A DNA stretch of 64,000 nucleotides from JADKBO01 sp965230345 (GCA_965230345.1 CBDDKR010000002.1:2170001-2234000), one strand, 5' to 3'; shown: positions 1 through 8,403, numbered from the stretch's first letter. Notes: generated by a model not told the origin, from the sequence alone. Program-made: numbers and translations.

Positions 1-1
1 T

Positions 2-748
2 TCCCCAGCTTTATTATTTAAGATTGATGAGAAGTCTTTAAAGTATGAATTGGTCTATGAAGAATCAGGAGATAAGGTGTTTTATGATTCGATGAAGTTT
101 TGGGATGAAAAAAATGGGATAGCCATTGGAGATCCAACACATGGATGTATGAGTATTATTATAACTAAAAATGGGGGAGCGACTTGGAGTAAGATAGATT
201 GCGAGAAAATTCCGAATGCAGCCGATGGTGAAGCCGCTTTTGCCGCAAGTAACACAAATTTAAGTTTAGTTGATCGAAAGGCTATTGTAGTGACTGGGGG
301 TCGAAGTTCGAATGTATTAATTGGTGAAGACTTTGGAACATCATGGAAAAAAGTCAATGTCCCCATAATACAAGGAGGCCAAATGACAGGTGTTTTTACT
401 ACCGATTTCGCTGATAGGAATAAGGGAATAATTGCAGGTGGAAACTGGGAAGATATGAGTAATAAAACACGAGCAATGGCCATAACCGAGGATGGAGGAT
501 TAAATTGGACACTGGTTGAAGAAAATCCAGGTTTTTTGAGTTGTGTCCAATTTATACCTAATAAAAATGAACTATTTGGGTGCAGTGTCAAAGGTGTATT
601 CAGAAGTCAGGATGGAGGAGAATCTTGGAAGAAAGTTTTGGATGAAGGATTCTATAGCCTTCGCTTTTCAGAAAATGGTCAACGAGTATACTTCTCGGGA
701 CAAAACAAATTATTGAGTATGAGTTTAAATTCACTTATAGATCAATGA
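2..748 (+). CDS. YCF48/BNR-repeat beta-propeller protein, 5' end outside window
   Basis: The reading frame is open to the left edge, so the N-terminus and signal peptide lie outside the window. The visible part has repeated blades with Asp-box-like turns: NGGATWSK, EDGGLNWT and QDGGESWKK, each a D/N-GG-x-x-W core. This is typical of the YCF48/BNR (sialidase-like) beta-propellers common among secreted or periplasmic Bacteroidota proteins. The final blade runs to the stop with no T9SS sorting domain, so a periplasmic or lipid-anchored location is more likely than T9SS export. No catalytic function can be assigned, and many such proteins are annotated loosely as oxidoreductases or photosystem-assembly-like proteins. 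The first possible in-window start (TTG at 50) is not the true start, because coding sequence continues upstream of it. Confidence 0.8.
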   Translation, partial: SPALLFKIDEKSLKYELVYEESGDKVFYDSMKFWDEKNGIAIGDPTHGCMSIIITKNGGATWSKIDCEKIPNAADGEAAFAASNTNLSLVDRKAIVVTGGRSSNVLIGEDFGTSWKKVNVPIIQGGQMTGVFTTDFADRNKGIIAGGNWEDMSNKTRAMAITEDGGLNWTLVEENPGFLSCVQFIPNKNELFGCSVKGVFRSQDGGESWKKVLDEGFYSLRFSENGQRVYFSGQNKLLSMSLNSLIDQ

Positions 749-760
749 TTAGGTGATTCC

Positions 761-784
761 TTTTCTTTGCATGTCCAAAGAAAA
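761..784. repeat. Hairpin (9-bp perfect stem) 3' of the BNR gene
   Basis: The arms TTTTCTTTG (761-769) and CAAAGAAAA (776-784) form a perfect 9-bp stem around a 6-nt loop. A near-copy with the same arms lies at 1048-1071. No long U-tract follows, so it is not a textbook terminator. Because it recurs next to the dispersed repeat it is probably part of that element, and it may serve as a 3' end stabiliser for the upstream gene. Confidence 0.6.
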
Positions 785-830
785 GAGGATAATCCTCTAT
801 AATTATCGATCAAGATATGCACTAAAATGT

Positions 831-1040
831 CTTCTTGCAAAGGAATTTTCTCTCTGTGGTCGAAACCAGAATCCAATACTTAAAATCTTTCCAAGGCTTC
901 AAGATTTTTAAACAGCATTCAATTCCTATTCTAAAGCAAGAAGCCCATTGGGAAAAAATACTTCCAATGCTAATCGAGCCTATTCGTTTTAGTGAGGAAT
1001 CGATGTGAAATTGACGTAAACAATGAAAAACTGTTTGTAT
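831..1040. repeat. Dispersed intergenic repeat, copy A
   Basis: The segment 831-990 is repeated nearly identically at 1091-1250, with a constant offset of 260 bp. Shared blocks include cttcttgcaaaggaattt, cttccaaggcttcaag and taatcgagcctatt. The part from 936 onward also aligns to 56034 onward on the far side of the window: gcaagaag-ccattgg, cgagcctattc, then gaaaaactgtttg. No copy carries a conserved reading frame. It occupies the 647-bp gap between the BNR gene and purD, which otherwise holds nothing recognisable. Confidence 0.8.
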
Positions 1041-1047
1041 TCATTCA

Positions 1048-1071
1048 TTTTCTTTGCTTGTCCAAAGAAAA
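1048..1071. repeat. Hairpin between repeat copies A and B
   Basis: This is the second occurrence of the TTTTCTTTG / CAAAGAAAA stem seen at 761-784, with loop cttgtc. It sits just before repeat copy B, in the same relation as the first hairpin to copy A. The paired arrangement suggests the hairpin is the left end of the mobile or repeated unit. Confidence 0.6.
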
Positions 1072-1090
1072 CGAAACAAAAGAAAAGACC

Positions 1091-1335
1091 CTTCTTGCAA
1101 AGGAATTTTCTCTCTGTGGTCGGAACCAGAATCGAATACCTAAAATCTTTCCAAGGCTTCAAGATTTTTAAACGGCATTGGATTCCTATTCTGAAGCAAG
1201 AAGTTCAAAGAAGAATATTACTTCAAATGTTAATCGAGCCTATTAATTTATGGATACCGCACGTTGAAAAATGGATGAAGCTCTTGATTTTTGCTTTTTT
1301 GTGTCGAGACAAAGATGTGAAAGATAAAACATCGT
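1091..1335. repeat. Dispersed intergenic repeat, copy B
   Basis: Its left part matches copy A over about 160 bp with few substitutions. Its right part (1261-1331, acgttgaaaaatggatgaag followed by ctcttgatttttgc) matches 56178-56246 of copy C instead. The full-length unit therefore seems to be about 350-400 bp, and A and B are nested or internally deleted versions. An open frame running through it (1023-1427) consists of repeat sequence and overlaps the purD start, so I do not treat it as a gene. Confidence 0.78.
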
Positions 1336-1368
1336 ACATTTCTTATACTCCATTTATAGACTCCTATC

Positions 1369-1376
1369 TATATTTG
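1369..1376 (+). promoter_or_regulatory. Putative -7 element (TAnnTTTG) for purD
   Basis: TATATTTG matches the Bacteroidota sigma-ABfr -7 consensus TAnnTTTG and lies 19 bp before the purD ATG. I see no clear -33 TTTG at the right spacing, so support rests on the -7 element alone. Confidence 0.4.
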
Positions 1377-1395
1377 CAGCTCAAAACAATCTTAC

Positions 1396-2658
1396 ATGAA
1401 TATTCTATTAATCGGAAGTGGAGGTAGAGAACACGCTTTGGCAACGAAAATTACACAAAGCAAACATTGTACGTCTTTGTATACTGCTCCTGGCAATCCA
1501 GGAACAGCTGAATTGGGGCACAATATATCCTTGGATATTACAGACGACGAAGTGTTGTTTTCTTTTATTCGAGAAAATGAAATTGAGATTGTAGTAGTAG
1601 GCCCAGAAGCGCCTCTTGTTGATGGAATATACGATAGAATTAAATCGGAATTTCCAAGTGTCATTGTCGTAGGCCCAAGTGCGAAAGGTGCAGTACTGGA
1701 AGGGAGTAAGGCTGCCGCAAAAGAATTTATGATGAGACACAATATTCCAACAGCGGCGTATTTTGAATGCAATGAGCAAAACTTGGAAGAAGCAAATTCC
1801 TTCTTAGAAGAGCTTCAGCCACCTTACGTATTGAAGGCGGACGGGTTAGCTGCTGGTAAGGGCGTATTGATCTTGGATGATCTGGATGAAGCCAAGAGTG
1901 AACTGGAAGCGATGTTATCAGGAAAATTTGGAGAGGCTTCTAAGAAGATTGTTATTGAGGAATTTTTGGACGGTATTGAATATTCTGTATTTGCACTTAC
2001 CGATGGAAAAGATTACGTATTGCTTCCTGAAGCGAAGGACTATAAGAGAATTGGCGAAGGAGATACCGGTTTGAATACGGGTGGAATGGGAGCAGTTTCT
2101 CCTGTACCTTTTGTGGACGAAACCCTATGGTCGAAAACGATCCAAGAAGTGGTGAAGCCAACTATCGATGGATTACACAATGACGATATCGATTACAAAG
2201 GATTTGTTTTTTTTGGCCTTATCAATGTAGGTGGCAGTCCCAAGGTAATTGAATACAATTGTAGAATGGGAGACCCGGAAACGGAAGTTGTGTTGCCACG
2301 ATTGCAATCAGATTTGGTTGAGGCATTTATTGCGATGGATTCTGGAAATCTTTCTGAGTATATTGTTGAAGTTGATGAAAGATCGGCAGCAACGGTAATG
2401 TTGGTTTCAGGTGGATATCCTGAGGCTTATGAGAAGGGGAAGGAGATAACCCATGTTGGCTCTATCGAAAATGGTATTCTGTTTCATGCAGGAACGAAAC
2501 TTGAAGGAGAGAAGTTACTTACAAATGGCGGCAGAGTCATGGCCATTACTTCTTTTGGCGATAATCATAACGATGCTTTGGCAAATAGTCTAGGCTATGC
2601 GGATAAAATTGATTTTGAAGGAAAGAATTACCGCAAGGACATTGGTTTTGATTTGTAG
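1396..2658 (+). CDS. purD: Phosphoribosylamine-glycine ligase
   Basis: GARS catalyses the second step of de novo purine synthesis: ATP-dependent ligation of glycine to 5-phosphoribosylamine to give GAR, in the cytosol. The 420-residue length is normal for a monofunctional PurD. The N-terminal domain opens with MNILLIGSGGREHAL and continues with TAPGNPGTAEL. The ATP-grasp region contains KADGLAAGKGV (near residue 150), and the metal/ATP-binding stretch includes EYNCRMGDPETEV. The ATG lies directly before the conserved GSGGREH block, so the start is secure. It stands alone between the repeat region and a convergent sensor kinase gene 34 bp away, without other pur genes nearby, as is common in Bacteroidota. 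Confidence 0.96.
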   Translation: MNILLIGSGGREHALATKITQSKHCTSLYTAPGNPGTAELGHNISLDITDDEVLFSFIRENEIEIVVVGPEAPLVDGIYDRIKSEFPSVIVVGPSAKGAVLEGSKAAAKEFMMRHNIPTAAYFECNEQNLEEANSFLEELQPPYVLKADGLAAGKGVLILDDLDEAKSELEAMLSGKFGEASKKIVIEEFLDGIEYSVFALTDGKDYVLLPEAKDYKRIGEGDTGLNTGGMGAVSPVPFVDETLWSKTIQEVVKPTIDGLHNDDIDYKGFVFFGLINVGGSPKVIEYNCRMGDPETEVVLPRLQSDLVEAFIAMDSGNLSEYIVEVDERSAATVMLVSGGYPEAYEKGKEITHVGSIENGILFHAGTKLEGEKLLTNGGRVMAITSFGDNHNDALANSLGYADKIDFEGKNYRKDIGFDL

Positions 2659-2692
2659 AATATTGGTATTACTACATCTATTATAAAATTAC

Positions 2693-4477
2693 TTACTCCT
2701 TAATCTCATTGGGTATTTTAATTAGGAAGGAGACGCCTTCATTAGGTTCACTTTCTAAGGAAATTTGTCCTTTGAGATATTTGATTCGAGATTGGATATT
2801 TTCAAGTCCCATACCTCTGGATTTAGGCTCATTTACTTGAAATCCTATGCCATCATCTTCATATTGTAAATAAAGGTCATTTCCTTCTTGATTGAGCTGT
2901 ATAAGTATCTCACCAGCTTCAGCGTATTTGATAGAATTGGTCAACATTTCTTGAATGATTCGATATACATTAAGGGCCTTCATCTCATCCAATCTTTGTG
3001 GAAGATTGTAATGTTGGAAGTATATATCTGGATATTCTTCGCTGTCAAATCGGTTGATCAAATCTTTAATGGCAGGTATCAAACCTAATTTTTTTAGAGC
3101 TCCAGGTTGAAGGTTTCTAGAAATCACCCTGACTTCTTCTACTGCAGTATCCAAAAGCTTTGCAGCCTTATTGTATTGAGATCCTGCATCCTGAGAGGTC
3201 AGTTGATTTCTTACCTGATCAAATTTTAATTTTACTGTACTCAATAGCCCTCCTAGACTATCGTGAAGATCCTTGGCGATTCGCTCTCTCTCCTTTTCTT
3301 GACCAACTATCATGGACTGCATATTGTTGATCTGCATTGTGTCTTCCAACTCTTTGATTTTTTGCTGGTCTATTTTATGTTTTTGTTCATTAATAATGGT
3401 TTCATTGCGGATCTTTTGATTGTAGAATCTAATGATTAAATAGAGTGCAATAAGTAATAACCCAAATCCAGCAGCTACAAAATATAGGATATTACGCTGC
3501 ATCTTGTTTAGTCTAAGCGCTGATTTTTTTTCGATTTCTAGAATTTCAATTTCTTTGCTCTTTTCTTGAGATTGATGTTTGATCGAGAGGTTATTGATGG
3601 ATGTAATTCGGTCATGGTTCAATATGCTATCATTCAATACGATGTACTTCTGAGCATAGGTATAACTGTTTTCGTACTGATTGTTTTGTGCATAAGCATC
3701 GGCCAATAAGGAGTACAACTTTCTTCGATTTTGATCATAGGGTAGGTTGGGTAGGAGCTCCTTACTTTTTTCTAGATATTTTATACTTCGAGGGTAATCC
3801 TTTTGAATAAAATTGATGTATCCGATATAGGTCAATGATTTGGACATTTGTGCTCTATTGTCCAAATCAGAACTAATATCAAAACATATCGTACTTGTAA
3901 TTAGAGCGGAATCTAATTCGGATAATTCAATATATGTACGTACTTTATCTAGTGAGTAGTCTACTAAAAGAGTACTGTCATTTACAAAGTTGTTTAGCGT
4001 AATGGCTTGGTTTAGATGTTTAAGACTGAGTTCGGTATCACCTTTTGTACGATAAACCTTGCTCATCAAATAGTGGATTTCGGTTTCTTCTTTGGTCAGA
4101 TCTGCATCATTATAATATTGAAGGATTTGTTGGTACAGCTCCAATGATTCTTGCAAAAAACCAGATAAAAAGTATCGATTAGCCAGATATTTGTTGATTT
4201 CGTGATTTTTGTTTTGATCACCAATTTTGATATAATACTGTTGAGCTCTTATATAGAGCTCTAGAGCCAGTTCTGTGTTGAATTTTTCTTTTTCCTGAAT
4301 CTTTGCAGTCAGAAAGTAGATATCTGCAAGGTCTTTAGAATTGTTTTCGTTTCGAGCAGTGATCAATTTATCCTGCAATTCCTCTAATGTATAGATCTTA
4401 TTTAGGTCTATTTGATAGGCATTCCCAAAAGGAAGGAAGAAAACTAGGAATAATATAATGGTGACTATTTTATCCAA
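2693..4477 (-). CDS. TPR-containing sensor histidine kinase, HisKA_3 type
   Basis: This is a 594-residue two-component sensor. An N-terminal signal peptide is followed by about 300 residues of TPR-like helices (SYTYAQKYIVLNDS and similar), predicted to be periplasmic. A single membrane span follows near residues 330-350 (ILYFVAAGFGLLLIALYLII), then a coiled coil, then the kinase. The phosphoacceptor motif ERIAKDLHDSLGG (His near residue 404) is the HisKA_3/NarX type. The ATPase shows an N-box (EMLTNSIKYAE), G1 (YEDDGIGFQ) and G2 (GMGLENIQSR). HisKA_3 kinases signal to NarL/LuxR regulators, and one is encoded divergently about 650 bp away (5125-5772), so they are the probable pair. The ligand is unknown. 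TPR sensors of this shape are very common in Bacteroidota. Confidence 0.9.
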   Translation of the reverse strand: MDKIVTIILFLVFFLPFGNAYQIDLNKIYTLEELQDKLITARNENNSKDLADIYFLTAKIQEKEKFNTELALELYIRAQQYYIKIGDQNKNHEINKYLANRYFLSGFLQESLELYQQILQYYNDADLTKEETEIHYLMSKVYRTKGDTELSLKHLNQAITLNNFVNDSTLLVDYSLDKVRTYIELSELDSALITSTICFDISSDLDNRAQMSKSLTYIGYINFIQKDYPRSIKYLEKSKELLPNLPYDQNRRKLYSLLADAYAQNNQYENSYTYAQKYIVLNDSILNHDRITSINNLSIKHQSQEKSKEIEILEIEKKSALRLNKMQRNILYFVAAGFGLLLIALYLIIRFYNQKIRNETIINEQKHKIDQQKIKELEDTMQINNMQSMIVGQEKERERIAKDLHDSLGGLLSTVKLKFDQVRNQLTSQDAGSQYNKAAKLLDTAVEEVRVISRNLQPGALKKLGLIPAIKDLINRFDSEEYPDIYFQHYNLPQRLDEMKALNVYRIIQEMLTNSIKYAEAGEILIQLNQEGNDLYLQYEDDGIGFQVNEPKSRGMGLENIQSRIKYLKGQISLESEPNEGVSFLIKIPNEIKE

Positions 4478-4552
4478 AATAATAATTTAAAGATTGAAGA
4501 TAATAGAATGATCCAAATTGAAAAGTTATGGAAGACTTGAAGAAATGTCTAC

Positions 4553-4768
4553 AAACAAAAAAAGATACACTCAACTTTTTGAGTGTATTCTTTTTCTTTG
4601 AATGCAATAGTCAATTCTAAAATAGTATTTATCTTCTGTTTGCAGCTGTTCGAAATTCAAGTAAAGGGAGATCATTGGATCTTATGGTGAGGTATCTGTG
4701 ACCTCCCTTTTACCTGTTTGATCAATATCTAGCCAACGTTTTGAACTATTGATATTGACACAATTGAA
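4553..4768 (-). ncRNA. Candidate structured small RNA with intrinsic terminator
   Basis: This stretch, read on the minus strand, lies in the 647-bp gap between the divergent kinase and regulator genes and shows three successive perfect or near-perfect stems. They are TCAATATC/GATATTGA (4722-4729 with 4751-4758), GTAAAGGGAG/CTCCCTTTTAC (4661-4670 with 4703-4713, one bulged base), and the terminator stem at 4565-4588 followed on the minus strand by a U-run. A -7 match (TAGGTTTG on the minus strand, 4775-4782) sits just upstream. No coding frame spans it. It could instead be the 5' leader of the kinase gene with an internal attenuator. I do not recognise it as 6S, tmRNA, SRP or a known riboswitch. 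Confidence 0.4.
4557..4595. terminator. Bidirectional intrinsic terminator
   Basis: ATACACTCAA (4565-4574) pairs perfectly with TTGAGTGTAT (4579-4588) around a 4-nt loop. A run of seven A (4557-4563) on one side and tctttttcttt on the other give U-tracts on both strands. On the minus strand it is a strong terminator 80 bp before the kinase ATG. It would end any RNA made from the intergenic region rather than a known gene. Confidence 0.7.
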
Positions 4769-4971
4769 ATGCAACAAACCTATATTTTTTATTCATTTAA
4801 ATAATTGATGATACAAATATCGGAGTAATAAAAAAGCTGTACATCGTAGGAATCACCCAAATTAAAATCAAGGGTTTTCCCTAGTGTAAAATGGTGGTTT
4901 TTGTATACGTCTGAATATGAGATGGTAAGGGTAGAATTACTTGGGTATGAGTGCTTAAGGTATTGTTTGAC

Positions 4972-5033
4972 TTGATTTTTAAAGGATATCCCTTATATCT
5001 TTGCATCATTATTCTTAAAATAAGTCTAGACTA
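4972..5033 (+). promoter_or_regulatory. Promoter of the NarL regulator with overlapping palindrome-like operator
   Basis: A -7 element TATCTTTG (4996-5003) has a possible TTG at 4972-4974 (spacing 21). Just downstream, 5011-5033 has the same central 9 bases (AAATAAGTC) as the palindrome at 16681-16703, but its outer arms are poorly conserved. I treat it as a weak, possibly degenerate member of the operator set described for the iron island. The rest of 4783-5124 holds nothing else I can support. Confidence 0.35.
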
Positions 5034-5124
5034 ATGGTATGAGGTTGTCGTACTTTTACGTTAGAATGAATGACAATTGACAAGACTGGGATGTGAATTC
5101 TTTGTAATGAAATTAAGGTAAGCA

Positions 5125-5772
5125 ATGAATGTATTAATAGCGGATGATCACACGATGTTTGTAGATGGAATTGAGTCCATTCTTCAAACAGAAGAAGATA
5201 TAAATACAGTAGGAAGGTGTTACGATGGCAAAAGTGTAATGGGCTTCTTGAAAGATCATGATGTAGATGTTCTTCTTCTTGATGTCAATTTACCAGAAAT
5301 GAATGGTATAGAAGTATGTAAGGAAGCCTTAAAGGAAGATCCAGAACTAAAGATTTTAGCCATTTCTATGTTTAATGAAGAAAGTTTTGTTTCTGAGATA
5401 TTGAATAATGGAGCTAAAGGTTATATTCTGAAGAATACTGGAAGAGAAGAGTTGTTGAGAGCAATAAGAAAGGTGTATGATGGCGAATCTTATTTTTCAA
5501 AAGAGGTAACCGAAACGATTATGAAGGGATTAATGAATAAAAGAAAGAGTTCGAATGGAAGCCTTCATAATTTTCCCAAAATATCTAGACGAGAAAAGGA
5601 GGTTCTAAAACTAATCATGGAAGAATTTACAACGCAAGAAATTGCCAATAAACTGTTTATTAGCCTTAAAACGGTAGAGTCTCACCGTAGTAATCTTTTG
5701 TCCAAACTTAATGTTCGTAATACTGCAGGACTAGTGCGAACGACAATTGAAAACAATCTCTTAGAACAGTAG
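5125..5772 (+). CDS. NarL/FixJ-family response regulator
   Basis: This 215-residue two-domain cytosolic regulator has an N-terminal receiver with acidic pair (ADDH), phospho-acceptor Asp in LLLDVNLPEMNG (near residue 53), and the T/K-equivalent SMF and GYILKNT segments. The C-terminal LuxR-type HTH contains ISRREKEVLKLI, TTQEIANKLFISLKTVESHR and NLLSKLNVRNTAGLV. The ATG opens directly on the MNVLIADDH start of the receiver fold. It is most likely phosphorylated by the HisKA_3 kinase encoded divergently at 2693-4477. It also lies 132 bp before the first TonB receptor of the iron island, and a weak copy of the island's operator sits in its promoter, so it may be regulated with that island. Targets are unknown. 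Confidence 0.93.
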   Translation: MNVLIADDHTMFVDGIESILQTEEDINTVGRCYDGKSVMGFLKDHDVDVLLLDVNLPEMNGIEVCKEALKEDPELKILAISMFNEESFVSEILNNGAKGYILKNTGREELLRAIRKVYDGESYFSKEVTETIMKGLMNKRKSSNGSLHNFPKISRREKEVLKLIMEEFTTQEIANKLFISLKTVESHRSNLLSKLNVRNTAGLVRTTIENNLLEQ

Positions 5773-5845
5773 TTTTTACATCACTTCTATTTAATGTTGA
5801 ACAATATGGAAGGATAAGAATAGTAAATATCGATTTGTTTAAATC

Positions 5846-5880
5846 TAAATTTAGGATAGTCTAAAAATATATTATATTTG
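5846..5880 (+). promoter_or_regulatory. Promoter and operator of the CirA-like receptor gene
   Basis: The -7 element TATATTTG is at 5873-5880. Immediately upstream, TTTAG-N6-CTAAA (5850-5865) is a perfect 5-bp dyad that resembles the palindromes at 8415-8437 and 16681-16703, sharing the GTCTAAA half. Placement between the expected -33 and -7 positions fits repression by occlusion. A Fur-like iron repressor is inferred from the genes controlled, not shown by the sequence. Confidence 0.5.
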
Positions 5881-5904
5881 CACTTGAATATAAAGTGTGA
5901 AGTC

Positions 5905-8199
5905 TTGAAATATATTTATACCTTTCTTGTTTTAGTCATTTCTTTGAAAGTTAATGGACAGCAAATTAATGTCGTAGGAACTGTATTGGATCGTGATGGA
6001 GCTGTAGCGTTTGCAACTGTATACATTGCGGAGTTGAACAAGGTGACCTCTACAGATAGGACGGGAAGTTTTACGTTCGATGATGTGCCTGAAGGCCAAT
6101 ATTCACTTGAGGTGTCATTAATTGGTTATAAGACATTTTCCAAAGGAATAAATGTTTCGCAGGAATTAGGACAAATTGAAGTGAAGCTCGAAAAAGAGTT
6201 GTTATTGATTGATGAAGTTGTCGTTACTGGAACAAAAACGTTTAAGCGTAAGACGAATTCTCCTGTCGTCGTAAATGTAATTGATAGTAAAAATCTTTCT
6301 AACGTTCAGGCATGTAATTTATCTGAAGGATTAAAGTTTCAAACGGGATTAAGGGTAGAAACAGATTGTCAAACATGTAATTACAGCCAATTAAGAATGA
6401 ATGGATTGGCAGGTGGATATTCTCAAATATTGGTCAATGGTCGACCAATTTTTAGTCCGTTAACCAGCCTTTACGGATTGGAACAACTCCCCGTAAATAT
6501 GATCGATCGTATTGAGGTAGTCAGAGGAGGTGGTTCGTCTCTTTATGGTTCGAGTGCAATAGGTGGAACCGTTAATGTGATTACAAAAATTCCTACGGAA
6601 AGTAATGGTGCACTTTCATACACGATGCAGGATATTGGTGGCGAAAAGGATCATCAATTTACAGCCAATACGACGATATTGAATGCAGATAAGACTTTGG
6701 GTGCTTCCTTTTTCTTAAATGCTAGAAATAGATCAGCCTATGATCATAACAACGACAATTTTTCAGAACTTCCAGAACTCACAAATAAATCGTTTGGGAT
6801 GAATATGATGTTCAAGCCTAGTAGCAATCAAAAGTTGGAATGGAGTATCAGCAATCTTAATGAATATAGATATGGAGGAGAGTTAAGTGACAAAACAGCG
6901 CATTTGACATTGCAATCTGAAGAGAGAAACCACGATATTTGGATGACCAGTTTGGACTATCAGCGTAATTTCGCCGAGGGAAAGGGATCATTTATCTTTT
7001 ATGGAGCTGGTCAATATACTGATCGAACACATTATACGGGCATATTCCCCGATGATTCAATGGAAATAAATGTTCATTTATCCAATCCTCCATATGGACA
7101 ATCTACATCTGTGACTGGTCAAGGTGGAGTACAGTTAAATTACGAATATTCGAATTTTGGACTTGGAAAAAACATATGGACTTTAGGCTCGGAGTATATT
7201 GTGGACGATATAGAAGATGAAATTCAAGCATACAACTATCTTGTTGATCAAACTACAAGAAATTTGGGAGTATTCGTACAAAGCGATTGGATGGTCAATT
7301 CGAATGTAACCTTACTTTCTGGATTAAGAATGGATCACCATAATTTAGTCGATCGATTGATACTTAGCCCGAGATTATCGTTGATGTATAAGTGGAGGCA
7401 GTTCCTTCAATGGAGAATGAGTTTTGCTACGGGGTTTCGTGCTCCCCAAGCCTTTGATACGGATTTGCATATCGCTTTTGCTGGTGGTGGAATATCTCGT
7501 GTTCAATTGGATGATGACTTGAGTGAAGAACGATCTAAGAGTTGGAGTACTTCGATCAACTACGATTTTCCTTCGGAGCATTACATTGTAGGTTTTACGG
7601 TAGAAGGTTTTTATACAGAACTTGATGATGCATTCTATTTAGATCCAGTTGGAGAAGACGAGTTTGGAGAAGTCTTTGTTAAAAAAAATGGAGCTGGGGC
7701 AATAGTAAAAGGCTTGAGTCTAGAAGGCCGAGCAAATTATGATAAAAGAGTGCAACTGGAGTTGGGCGTTACTTACCAAAGAAGTGAATTTAAGGAAGAA
7801 GTAGAATACATCGATGAATTGCCAGGAACCAAGTCCTTCATTAGAACTCCAGATTGGTATGGATTTGCTATGTTAAGTATTACGCCAAATGATTCATGGT
7901 ATGGCAATCTAAATTATGTTTATACTGGAGAAATGTTGGTGCCTCATTTTGCAGGAGCACCCAATCAATTAAAAGATGAAATGATTTCGACAGAATCGTT
8001 CTCAGAATTGGATGTAAAATGTGGATACTTAATAGATGTTCAGAAATGGGGATTGGAAGTAGATCTGTATGCAGGAGTTAAGAATGTATTGGATGCTTAT
8101 CAACCGCGATTTGACATTGGTAAAAATAGAGATAGTAATTTTGTCTATGGTCCTGCAGCTCCTCGTACCTTTTTTGTAGGAACCAAGGTCTCATTTTAA
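5905..8199 (+). CDS. TonB-dependent outer-membrane receptor, CirA/FepA-like
   Basis: This receptor imports a metal complex or similar ligand across the outer membrane using TonB energy. The order is signal peptide (LKYIYTFLVLVISLKVNGQQ), carboxypeptidase-like regulatory domain (about residues 25-100), TonB box/linker (DEVVVTGTKT), plug domain with a CQTC motif followed by YSQLRMNGLAGGYSQILVNG and RIEVVRGGGSSLYGS, then a 22-strand barrel ending in F. The frame is open from TTG 5878, but that codon lies inside the TATATTTG promoter element, so TTG 5905, which starts a clean signal peptide, is the better start; no ATG is available. Operator-like sequence at the promoter and the following DUF4856/imelysin/FecA genes point to iron or heme uptake. 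The substrate is not determined. Confidence 0.9.
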   Translation: MKYIYTFLVLVISLKVNGQQINVVGTVLDRDGAVAFATVYIAELNKVTSTDRTGSFTFDDVPEGQYSLEVSLIGYKTFSKGINVSQELGQIEVKLEKELLLIDEVVVTGTKTFKRKTNSPVVVNVIDSKNLSNVQACNLSEGLKFQTGLRVETDCQTCNYSQLRMNGLAGGYSQILVNGRPIFSPLTSLYGLEQLPVNMIDRIEVVRGGGSSLYGSSAIGGTVNVITKIPTESNGALSYTMQDIGGEKDHQFTANTTILNADKTLGASFFLNARNRSAYDHNNDNFSELPELTNKSFGMNMMFKPSSNQKLEWSISNLNEYRYGGELSDKTAHLTLQSEERNHDIWMTSLDYQRNFAEGKGSFIFYGAGQYTDRTHYTGIFPDDSMEINVHLSNPPYGQSTSVTGQGGVQLNYEYSNFGLGKNIWTLGSEYIVDDIEDEIQAYNYLVDQTTRNLGVFVQSDWMVNSNVTLLSGLRMDHHNLVDRLILSPRLSLMYKWRQFLQWRMSFATGFRAPQAFDTDLHIAFAGGGISRVQLDDDLSEERSKSWSTSINYDFPSEHYIVGFTVEGFYTELDDAFYLDPVGEDEFGEVFVKKNGAGAIVKGLSLEGRANYDKRVQLELGVTYQRSEFKEEVEYIDELPGTKSFIRTPDWYGFAMLSITPNDSWYGNLNYVYTGEMLVPHFAGAPNQLKDEMISTESFSELDVKCGYLIDVQKWGLEVDLYAGVKNVLDAYQPRFDIGKNRDSNFVYGPAAPRTFFVGTKVSF

Positions 8200-8264
8200 T
8201 GTTCTAAATTGACGGTTAAATGTTATTATTCGTCGTATTTAAATACAAGGATAAACGTTCATGA

Positions 8265-8378
8265 TTATCTCTTGCAAGAACCAAACTTCAACATTGGACA
8301 ATCCTTACAGTTTGATTTACCCTTCTTTTTGAACTTTTTACAGCACTTCTTTTTAAAGTTCTTTTTTTGTTTTGACAT
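8265..8378 (-). CDS. 37-residue Lys/Cys-rich small protein
   Basis: A complete ATG-to-TAA frame on the minus strand encodes 37 residues: an extremely basic N-terminal half (MSKQKKNFKKKCCKKFKKKG) followed by a NCKDCP motif and a final Cys near the C-terminus. There are five cysteines in all: a CC pair, a CxxC and one more. There is no signal peptide or membrane span, so it should be cytosolic. It is convergent with the CirA-like receptor and divergent from the DUF4856 gene. A -7 element (TATATTTG on the minus strand, 8404-8411) lies 25 bp before its ATG, and one of the best palindromes (8415-8437) lies 3 bp further upstream, so expression is probably iron-controlled. Cys pairs could bind a metal or Fe-S cluster (inference). 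I recall similar short KKCC...CxxCP proteins in other Bacteroidota but know no function. Confidence 0.6.
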   Translation of the reverse strand: MSKQKKNFKKKCCKKFKKKGKSNCKDCPMLKFGSCKR

Positions 8379-8403
8379 GAGGTCATGCTTTAATCCTGCA
8401 GGG

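Noticed and set aside
82..591. 169-residue frame on the minus strand
   Set aside because: It is the shadow of the BNR-repeat gene, which has clear family motifs in the plus frame.
1023..1427. 134-residue open frame on the plus strand
   Set aside because: It consists of dispersed-repeat sequence, overlaps the purD start and has no recognisable fold; the same repeat elsewhere has no matching frame.
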